A DNA stretch of 64,000 bases, from NCBI GenBank assembly GCA_017453125.1, contig JAFTKS010000019.1, forward strand, positions 1-64,000, written 5' to 3'. Positions within the stretch are counted from its first letter, which is position 1. Each line of letters opens with the position of its first letter. The notes beneath the pieces are model-generated. The model did not search any database, was not told the DNA's origin, and saw nothing but the letters and a program-made list of their open reading frames with translations. The DNA is from Clostridia bacterium. Its GTDB lineage: Bacteria; Bacillota; Clostridia; Christensenellales; UBA1242. Of this stretch, positions 58,331 through 64,000 are shown one piece after another. A program made the position numbers and the translations under genes.

Positions 58331-58549
58331 TTATTTTATTTTACGAATAATAACTTTCCAACCTTTTTTTCCAGATAAAAAATTTTTTCTTTCATTTGCT
58401 AAATCTTTTTGAAAAGAACGTAATTCTTTATCAGACATAGAACTAATTTTAACTAATTTACCTTGACGGTTATATACTCCATAACCCCTATAATATTTTC
58501 GTAAATCATTGTAATTAGGTTGAAAATTTGTATAATCAATTACTCCCAT
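58331..58549 (-). CDS. Small basic Tyr-rich phage protein, candidate single-stranded DNA-binding protein
   Basis: The 72-residue protein is rich in Lys, Arg and Tyr (NDLRKYYRGYGVYNRQGKLV, then GWKVIIRKIK), with no membrane segment. TTGGAG lies 5-6 bp before the ATG. It stands between the intergenic region and the replication gene. In filamentous phages a small single-stranded DNA-binding protein (pV, about 80-90 residues) coats the new plus strands, and this is the best-placed candidate. Sequence homology to pV is not visible to me. Confidence 0.55.
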   Translation of the reverse strand: MGVIDYTNFQPNYNDLRKYYRGYGVYNRQGKLVKISSMSDKELRSFQKDLANERKNFLSGKKGWKVIIRKIK

Positions 58550-58562
58550 AAATACTCCAAAT

Positions 58563-58787
58563 TATTTTTTTATTCGGTTAAGTGTTACTATTGTCAAGTA
58601 GAGTAACACTCTCGCACACGGCAAGGACAAGCCTATTGCCGTTGTGCGAAAATGCTATCGTTGGTGTACTTGCTTTTCTTTTCTGGACGTCGTCCAGACC
58701 TACAAGGAACACGTCCCTTGACCCAAACTAACACTCGCCGTTAGGCAACCAAACCCAGAACAATGTTTGGGTTTGTGTTAGAATAGT
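58563..58787. other. Phage intergenic region: putative replication origin and packaging signal
   Basis: This noncoding stretch is much richer in GC than the phage genes and folds into at least five hairpins. A: AGTGTTAC 58581-58588 with GTAACACT 58603-58610. B: 58613-58624 (CGCACACGGCAA) with 58636-58648 (one bulge). C: CTGGAC-GTC-GTCCAG 58683-58697. D: CAAGG/CCTTG 58703-58720. E: a three-way junction, CTAACAC 58728-58734 with GTGTTAG 58775-58781, enclosing GCC-GTTA-GGC and AAACCCA/TGGGTTT. Ff phages have the same design between genes IV and II. Confidence 0.75.
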
Positions 58788-59180
58788 TTATTTGCCACTA
58801 AATTCGTCAAGGGCAGAAGTGCTATCGCACTCGTCGATTTTTGTATCACAAAAATAGTCTGCTGTTTCCTTGACAAATTTATTAGGCTTTTTGAAATTGA
58901 ATAAACGTTTGAAGATAAAGCCAAGTTTTGGTTTGGTTTTAACTTCGATTTCTTGTTCTTTAAGTTTCAACTTTTGTTTCTTCTTTAATTCTTGTTGATA
59001 CTTCTTATCTTCTTTATCTATCTGTTTAAATGACTTCTTCATATTCTTGTATATGTATTTAGCAATTTTGTCATTAAACTTATCTGGTACATAATCTGCC
59101 GTGTCTAGTGTATGACTAAACGTTTCATAGTACTTGTCTAGTGTTTTATTAATAAGTTTGTTCTTATTAAAATTAATCAA
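58788..59180 (-). CDS. Phage protein downstream of the Zot ATPase, charged, unknown
   Basis: The 130-residue, very Lys-rich protein (KNMKKSFKQIDKEDKKYQQELKKKQKLKLKEQEIEVKTKPK) has a helical, probably coiled-coil centre and an acidic end. It has no membrane segment. It overlaps the Zot gene by 4 bp (ATGA), so it is made together with it. It may be an assembly partner, but the family is not recognised. Confidence 0.6.
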   Translation of the reverse strand: MINFNKNKLINKTLDKYYETFSHTLDTADYVPDKFNDKIAKYIYKNMKKSFKQIDKEDKKYQQELKKKQKLKLKEQEIEVKTKPKLGFIFKRLFNFKKPNKFVKETADYFCDTKIDECDSTSALDEFSGK

Positions 59181-59992
59181 TTTGCTTTTCTCCTTTGATA
59201 ATAGTTATCGGGTAATTCGTCGTCGTTTTCTTCCAGATATTTAATATAGCCGTCTAAACTATCTTCTGTTGGTGTACTTTCTTGATAGTCAAAGTCTTCG
59301 TCTAAATGACTAGCATAGAACTTCGGTTTACAACTTTGACTGTCATAACACTCAAATACATTATATTCTGCCGTTACTTCTTCTTCGGTGTAGCACTCTT
59401 TGTCTTTCTTGCCACTTGCCATATATCTGTCAAATAGGCTACTGTTCTCAATTTTTCGTATAAGCCACTTTAATTTTTTAACTTTGCCGTATTCGTCATG
59501 ATATACTTGCAATTTGACAATCTCTATAAATTGTGCTAGTTCTCGTATATTAACGTCAATTAACATAGGTCTTTGTGTGTCTAAATATACGTCCAAGTTG
59601 TTATGACCGTGTTGTTCATACCAACGACTTTGCCATTCCGGAAAGTACATTGACATTCGGCTATTCAAATACTTTTGTGCTTCTGTAATACCAATAACTT
59701 CATAAGGTAGATTGAAATGTATTTTAACGAACTTATTTTCAAAACCAAGTCTATATGGATTTATTCTTCGGCTATAACGTGGACTATACCTAAACTTTTT
59801 TAAAGTAATATCATAGTTAGCACTCACACAATGAATAGGTATAGTCAGTTTATTAAAGCCATTATTTTTTTTATGTTTAATCTCATTAGACATAGCACGA
59901 TTACGTTGTCTATTAAATGCTTGTTGATTTAATAGGTGTGTCATAAAACACGTTTTACCAGTTCGTGGTGGTGCAAAGATTATTGTTATCAT
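59177..59992 (-). CDS. Zot/pI-like filamentous phage assembly ATPase
   Basis: The 271-residue protein starts with Walker A APPRTGKT (about residues 7-14). VIGITEAQKYLNSR (about 107-120) is the Walker B region (usual D-E-A-x…R), and WYEQHGHNNLDVYLDTQRP then IDVNIRELAQF are the Zot-domain sensor region (usual R-H-x-x-x-D-I-I-L-x-T-Q … I-D-x-x-I-R). pI/Zot proteins drive extrusion and assembly of filamentous virions at the inner membrane. The usual C-terminal membrane span of pI is absent. The gene lies directly after the adhesin gene (ATGA overlap), as gene I follows the tip genes in Ff. Confidence 0.88.
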   Translation of the reverse strand: MITIIFAPPRTGKTCFMTHLLNQQAFNRQRNRAMSNEIKHKKNNGFNKLTIPIHCVSANYDITLKKFRYSPRYSRRINPYRLGFENKFVKIHFNLPYEVIGITEAQKYLNSRMSMYFPEWQSRWYEQHGHNNLDVYLDTQRPMLIDVNIRELAQFIEIVKLQVYHDEYGKVKKLKWLIRKIENSSLFDRYMASGKKDKECYTEEEVTAEYNVFECYDSQSCKPKFYASHLDEDFDYQESTPTEDSLDGYIKYLEENDDELPDNYYQRRKAN

Positions 59993-61932
59993 TTAGTACC
60001 ATCAACAAAAACATAACAATCTTGAGAAGTTGAATTACCATACAAGTAATAAACTTTATTATTTATGGTACAAATAGAGCCATAAAAAATAGAACTAGCG
60101 TTATTTAAATTAACTTTAACCCAAGTTTCAGTTTCTTTATCTAACATATAATTTAAATCTTTTTTATTAGAAGAAAGATAGATATTATCACCGTCTGACC
60201 ATAATACAGTACCCATAGAAGAATTAACACCATTCCAAACTTTGGTATACCAAGTAAGTGTATTTTTATCTAATATATAATGGGTTTGTCCATTTGAATA
60301 ATAAGTATTTTCTCCATCTGACCAAATATGCGCAGCATTAATTGGAGTAAAACCATTAAACGTAACAACATTCCAAGTTCTAGTAGATTTATCTAAAATA
60401 TATTGATTAGAATTTAGAGATAAATAATAATTTTCCCCATCTGACCATACATAACCAGCCCTAAAAGAACTTACGCCATAAAAAGTAACTTCGTTCCAAG
60501 TATCAGTAGATTTATCTAAAATATATTGTTTTGAGTTATTAGAATAAAAAACATTATCTCCGTCAGACCATATATACAAACCAATTATATAAGAATACCC
60601 ATACCATTGTTTTTGTTTCCAAGTATTAGTTTCTTTATCTAAATAATAATTTACTTCTCCATTAGAAAAATAATCAATTCCGTCATAATTCCAAAAAGAA
60701 TTATAACTAATACCATTTTCAAACTTTGGTAAACCAACAAATTCGGTTGCTATATCAACTTGATAAAAACCATATTGTAACTCAAATATAGCATAAAAAT
60801 TTGTATTATTATTTATAGAATAAGAAGATAAATCAATAACATTTACACCGTCAACAGACCAACCAATAAAATCATAACCCGATTTAGTTGGAATAGTTGG
60901 AACAACTACATAATTATCATTAACAACAAATTGAGAATTATAAATTTCATTATCTACAACAAAATTAACTAAATATTTATTCGTTACATCTGCAACAATT
61001 TTAACATTTGAAGTAATTTGATATGTATTTAAATCAATTTGTTCACCGTTTACAGTCCAGTAGTTAAAGATTACATAATCAGTAGAAGTTGGATTTACAA
61101 CAGATACTGTATCATTTTTATTTACAATTTGAATATTGTAAACACTACCGTCAAATTCAAAAGTTACAACAACTTGATTATCGTTTTCAAAATTAGCAAT
61201 AAATTCTTCATAATAAGAAATAGAAGATTGAAGTTCTGCAATTTTATTGTTTAAAATAGAAACATTTGAAGAATTAGCAGATACTTGTGTAGTTAAAATA
61301 GAAATTTGATAATTTAAACTATCAATTTGAATATTTAAATCTTCTATAATGCTATTATATAAATTATTTGTATTATTCAGTTGAGTAATAGTACTCTGTA
61401 AATCAGTAATTTGATAAGAATAATTTTCAATAAGTTTATCTTTATATTCAATCACTAAACCACTATTTGTAACAGTATTTTCCAAATTAACAATCTGTGT
61501 ATTTAAATTAGAAATTTGTTTATTTAAATTAGATATTGTATTTTCATTATTTGTTTTAATAGTAGATAAATTATCTACTTGTTCTTCTAAACTAACTTTT
61601 TGATTTTCTAAATTAGTAATTTGTTGTGTATAATCTTTATTACTATTAGTTAATAATGTAACTTGACTATTAAGTTGACTAATTTGATCAGTTTGAGCAG
61701 TTATAGTATCTCTATAACTATCAATTAATTCAGTATAAGATTTTTCATTATCTAGTGCAGTAGAATAGCCGTCTTTATAAGCATTATCAACGTCATCTTT
61801 AGTATATACACCAGTTCCAGATAATCCGTCTTGTACTTTGTTAAAGTTAATAATACCCCAAGACAAAACGAAAGCAAAAGCACCAATAAATAAAATACTA
61901 AATATTATACTTAATACTTTTTTTGTTTCCAT
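59989..61932 (-). CDS. Virion tip/adhesin-like protein: coiled-coil stalk, two InlB-type repeats, six-blade propeller-like domain
   Basis: The 647-residue protein has an N-terminal membrane span (about 7-28). A coiled coil (about 60-250) consists almost entirely of repeated Ile/Leu/Asn/Gln heptads with SQLNSQV and NKQISNLNTQI. Two Listeria-Bacteroides repeats follow (about 254-316 and 321-383; each ends with a WTVNG or WSVDG then ANV/YAIF-type strand). Six repeats of about 42 residues (about 410-647) then have the core WSDG(E/D)NxYxS…YxLDKxTxTW, resembling Kelch-type blades. This fits an attachment protein in the place of pIII. AAGGAGAAATT precedes the ATG. Binding to a host surface target is inferred. 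Confidence 0.72.
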   Translation of the reverse strand: METKKVLSIIFSILFIGAFAFVLSWGIINFNKVQDGLSGTGVYTKDDVDNAYKDGYSTALDNEKSYTELIDSYRDTITAQTDQISQLNSQVTLLTNSNKDYTQQITNLENQKVSLEEQVDNLSTIKTNNENTISNLNKQISNLNTQIVNLENTVTNSGLVIEYKDKLIENYSYQITDLQSTITQLNNTNNLYNSIIEDLNIQIDSLNYQISILTTQVSANSSNVSILNNKIAELQSSISYYEEFIANFENDNQVVVTFEFDGSVYNIQIVNKNDTVSVVNPTSTDYVIFNYWTVNGEQIDLNTYQITSNVKIVADVTNKYLVNFVVDNEIYNSQFVVNDNYVVVPTIPTKSGYDFIGWSVDGVNVIDLSSYSINNNTNFYAIFELQYGFYQVDIATEFVGLPKFENGISYNSFWNYDGIDYFSNGEVNYYLDKETNTWKQKQWYGYSYIIGLYIWSDGDNVFYSNNSKQYILDKSTDTWNEVTFYGVSSFRAGYVWSDGENYYLSLNSNQYILDKSTRTWNVVTFNGFTPINAAHIWSDGENTYYSNGQTHYILDKNTLTWYTKVWNGVNSSMGTVLWSDGDNIYLSSNKKDLNYMLDKETETWVKVNLNNASSIFYGSICTINNKVYYLYGNSTSQDCYVFVDGTK

Positions 61933-61941
61933 AATTTCTCC

Positions 61942-62448
61942 TTATAAAATTTCAATTACTTGTAATCTAATACCATTATCAGAAAAATATTGTTCTAAAT
62001 AACTAGCATTTTTATTTCCAACAGTAGTAATAGTAAGTTGTGTTTTATTACTTAAAAACTTAATAGATATATTCATTGAAGAAGTACAGACAATTTCTCC
62101 GTTTGTGTCGTAAAAGTCAATATTTACAACAGAGAAAACAAAGCCAGAATTTATATCACTATCAATAAGTATATAATCATTTAAAAGTACTTGATATTCT
62201 TTATCTTTTCCGTTAAAATTATCTACTTTTAATAGTTCTTTATCAAAAATAAAATCATCAGAATAACCGTCGTTATAAAAAACTAAACTTGTACTTGAAT
62301 AATTAAAACTTTCTTGACTAAATTGATTGCTTATATCTATTGAGCCATTTATATAACTTTCTGCCTTAACTTCTTTATAAAGTTGAATACCACAAAAAGT
62401 ACCAACTACAATAAGAATAAAGCATATTAAATATGTGTACCATTTCAT
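61942..62448 (-). CDS. Phage membrane-anchored protein, 168 residues
   Basis: A hydrophobic segment at about residues 4-21 (LICFILIVVGTFCGIQL) is followed by a beta-rich outside domain with Tyr, Asp and Asn. It is most likely a minor coat or assembly protein. It begins where the preceding 433-residue protein ends (TAATG) and precedes the adhesin gene by 9 bp. The family is not recognised. Confidence 0.6.
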   Translation of the reverse strand: MKWYTYLICFILIVVGTFCGIQLYKEVKAESYINGSIDISNQFSQESFNYSSTSLVFYNDGYSDDFIFDKELLKVDNFNGKDKEYQVLLNDYILIDSDINSGFVFSVVNIDFYDTNGEIVCTSSMNISIKFLSNKTQLTITTVGNKNASYLEQYFSDNGIRLQVIEIL

Positions 62449-63749
62449 TATAAAACCACCTCCACATATTCATTATTTATTGAGTTTTCTGCAAAATCAA
62501 AAGTAATACCGTTTGAATATTTTAATGTTTGCAGTTGGGTATTGTATAATGCTTTATCTAGCATATAGAATGTTTGTATATTTCCAGTAATTTTAAGAGT
62601 ATCAATCTCAAAATTTTCAAAGCCATTATAATCAATACCAACAATATTGATTTCATTGTCTAGTAAGTATTGTGATTTCAAATCAATATTAATATTTACT
62701 TTTGCACGTGGCATATCTGTAAATAATTTTTTAGTTGCCATATTTAAAGATACAAAATAACCGTCATATATTTCACTATATCTATAAGTAAAATCATCTT
62801 CATTTAATGTATAAACCATTCTTTCTTGCCAATAAATAGTGTCAGTATTATCATCAGTTATTCCATAATTTGGATTACACATAACACTACCAAATATTGA
62901 TTGATTACTATTTACTAAACCATTTTCATTATAATGGATTTTAACTACGGCATAATTTTTTATAATATCAGATACATCATCTGCTTTAAATTTTTGACTT
63001 TCAATGTCATACTCTCTAATTGTAAAATATTGTGATAAATCAATCACTAAATAATAATCTCCAAATCCTTTATCACAACTTTCAACAGAACTAAAAACAC
63101 AATCAAAAACGTCACCATAATCAAAATATGTTCTAGTAGTGATTTTTTTAGTAGATTTAAAAATCCACCAACCAGAAGTTTCATAAGAAATTGTATCGTA
63201 TTGACCAGTTAATTGGATAGAATAAGGCTTATCGTCAATTTTTATAATAAATTGTTGGTCACGATTTAATGTAGTTGACACACTACCATATTGACCCTTA
63301 TAACCACTATAATTAGCACCAAGTGTAGTATCGTAATAATAAAATTCATCTAATACTTTTCTGTTTGCTTCATCTTCACTATTAACATAAGTTGTATATG
63401 TTGTAAAATCTCCCATAAACTGCATACCAGTAGAACGATATTGATTTTCTGTTAAATCATAACCAGTAAAATAGTTATATTTTAACTCTTGTATTTGAAC
63501 ACCATTATTTTTTGAATTAGAAAAATAATTAACTTCCATAAACCAACGTTGTTCAAATTCGTCAATTTCTTCTTCTGTCATTTCATCTTTCTTTTTAATA
63601 TCAACAGCCAACTGATCATTAACATTATTTACACCAATAGTTGTATCTTTATTAAAAAAGTGATAATAACCAAATGCAAGAGAAACACAAACACTTATTA
63701 CTGCAAGAAACACTAAACAACAATTACCAATAACTTTTAATGTTTTCAT
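62448..63749 (-). CDS. Large phage membrane-anchored protein, 433 residues, probable minor coat
   Basis: A single membrane segment at about 6-29 (GNCCLVFLAVISVCVSLAFGYY) precedes a long extracytoplasmic beta-type domain rich in Tyr, Asp and Asn. EEEIDEFEQRW near 58-68 is an acidic helix. AAGGAGAAATT before the ATG duplicates the ribosome site of the adhesin gene. It lies between the coat-terminator and the 168-residue gene. It could be a pIII or pVI counterpart; no homology is visible to me. Confidence 0.62.
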   Translation of the reverse strand: MKTLKVIGNCCLVFLAVISVCVSLAFGYYHFFNKDTTIGVNNVNDQLAVDIKKKDEMTEEEIDEFEQRWFMEVNYFSNSKNNGVQIQELKYNYFTGYDLTENQYRSTGMQFMGDFTTYTTYVNSEDEANRKVLDEFYYYDTTLGANYSGYKGQYGSVSTTLNRDQQFIIKIDDKPYSIQLTGQYDTISYETSGWWIFKSTKKITTRTYFDYGDVFDCVFSSVESCDKGFGDYYLVIDLSQYFTIREYDIESQKFKADDVSDIIKNYAVVKIHYNENGLVNSNQSIFGSVMCNPNYGITDDNTDTIYWQERMVYTLNEDDFTYRYSEIYDGYFVSLNMATKKLFTDMPRAKVNINIDLKSQYLLDNEINIVGIDYNGFENFEIDTLKITGNIQTFYMLDKALYNTQLQTLKYSNGITFDFAENSINNEYVEVVL

Positions 63750-63775
63750 AATTTCTCCTTATTTTATTTTTTAAA

Positions 63776-63822
63776 AAGAAAAGCACTAAATAAGATAATT
63801 ATTCTTAAATAGTGCTTTTTGT
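63776..63822 (-). terminator. Strong terminator after the small coat-like gene
   Basis: On the minus strand AAAAGCACTA and TAGTGCTTTT form a 10-bp stem around an AT-rich loop, followed by a T-rich tail. In Ff a terminator follows the major coat gene and sets its high expression relative to downstream genes. Confidence 0.8.
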
Positions 63823-63980
63823 TATATTATTCCATTCCAACCAAAGAAATTTAAAGTTTTAGCAAACCAATTAAGTCCAATACCAATATACTCAAATACT
63901 TTGCCAAGAATAGAAAGTGGCACAGTTCCAAAAAGTACTACCAAAACAATTATTAAAATTGTAAGTAATATATTCTTCAT
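63822..63980 (-). CDS. 52-residue hydrophobic peptide, candidate coat protein
   Basis: The peptide starts MKNILLTILIIVLVVLFG, a strong membrane span or signal, then SILGKVFEYIGIGLNWFAKTL, an amphipathic helix, and ends in aromatic and Gly residues. It has no acidic N-terminal head like Ff pVIII, but size, hydrophobicity and position directly before a strong terminator fit a major or minor coat subunit. AAAAGG lies 8 bp before the ATG. Any further coat genes would be beyond the window edge. Confidence 0.6.
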   Translation of the reverse strand: MKNILLTILIIVLVVLFGTVPLSILGKVFEYIGIGLNWFAKTLNFFGWNGII

Positions 63981-64000
63981 AGACCAAGCCTTTTATTATG

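Larger units (their letters stand above)
54700..64000. mobile_element. Integrated filamentous phage (inovirus-like prophage), right end beyond the window
   Basis: Between the hslU terminators and the window edge lies a compact block with the hallmarks of Inoviridae-type phages. It contains a rolling-circle HUH replication protein, a hairpin-rich noncoding region, a Zot/pI-like P-loop ATPase, several small or single-span membrane proteins upstream of it in the same operon, and a coat-like 52-residue peptide before a terminator. Morphogenesis and replication genes are all on the minus strand, with start-stop overlaps. A DDE transposase sits at the left edge and a lipoprotein gene is on the opposite strand. 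Gram-positive inoviruses (e.g. Propionibacterium B5, Clostridium CAK1) are known. Gene order parallels Ff: coat, tip protein, gene I ATPase, intergenic region, replication gene. Confidence 0.88.

Noticed and set aside
59177-59992. Zonula occludens toxin activity of the Zot-like protein
   Set aside because: Only the phage-assembly ATPase part is visible. The toxin-associated C-terminal region of Vibrio Zot is absent, and the name reflects family history.
59989-61932. Internalin-like virulence protein
   Set aside because: Two InlB-type repeats are present, but there are no leucine-rich repeats and no LPxTG. The place in the phage operon explains it better as a virion protein.

Overview
The window is a low-GC, gene-dense bacterial chromosome segment. 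It reads as a Bacillota (Firmicutes) genome, most likely an uncultured Clostridia-like lineage. The evidence is gene order (rsgA-rpe-spoVM-rpmB-yloU-yloV; ytxC next to a T-box-thrS; hrcA-grpE-dnaK-dnaJ behind CIRCE; dprA-topA-trmFO-hslV-hslU), strong AGGAGG-type ribosome binding sites, T-box regulation and standard-code stop codons including TGA. A 26-codon spoVM gene and a YtxC-like gene indicate an endospore former, or a descendant of one.

Layout. 1-5500: a membrane protein, a guanylate-kinase-like and a degenerate GDPD-like gene, then lepA-hemW. 5500-6060: two small HTH proteins around an operator-like palindrome. 6200-10900: CIRCE and the HrcA chaperone operon. 10900-12460: a repeat-domain protein of unknown function, split by a frameshift. 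12600-15400: rsmE, mtaB, HIT, rpsU. 15500-16900: a CalY/TasA-like secreted protein, and a small gene whose leader starts with a piece of tRNA-Leu. 17000-32200: pcrA, ligA, rpoZ, priA, def, fmt, rsmB, rlmN, rsgA (apparently starting at ATT), rpe, spoVM, rpmB, yloU, fakA. 32400-36300: an SdpI-like protein, a protamine-like 51-residue peptide and two tRNA pairs (Val-Gly, Cys-Leu). The last tRNA of each pair is followed by a tandem array of about 170-bp units that carry pieces of that same tRNA. 36400-43500: dCMP deaminase, a monoacylglycerol-lipase-like hydrolase with glpK, the divergent glycerol-3-phosphate oxidation genes, and ytxC. 43500-54600: T-box-thrS, comM, dprA, topA, trmFO, hslV, hslU.

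The last 9.4 kb (about 54.7-64.0 kb, cut by the window edge) is an integrated filamentous phage (inovirus-like). It encodes an IS481-like DDE transposase, a lipoprotein cargo gene, an HUH rolling-circle replication initiator, a hairpin-rich intergenic region that looks like the replication origin and packaging signal, a Zot/pI-type assembly ATPase, and a run of membrane-anchored virion-type proteins. One of these has a long coiled-coil stalk, two InlB-type repeats and a C-terminal six-blade propeller-like domain. A 52-residue coat-like protein precedes a strong terminator, the same place the major coat gene has in Ff phages.

Two things deserve most attention. First, the phage has an unusual propeller-tipped adhesin, a Zot ATPase without a membrane anchor, and a transposase in the integrase role. 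Second, the tRNA-Gly and tRNA-Leu loci carry arrays that are unrelated in sequence but share one design: a terminator, an antisense T-arm split by a hairpin, then a sense copy of the tRNA 3' end. This resembles the 178-bp repeats downstream of E. coli tyrT.
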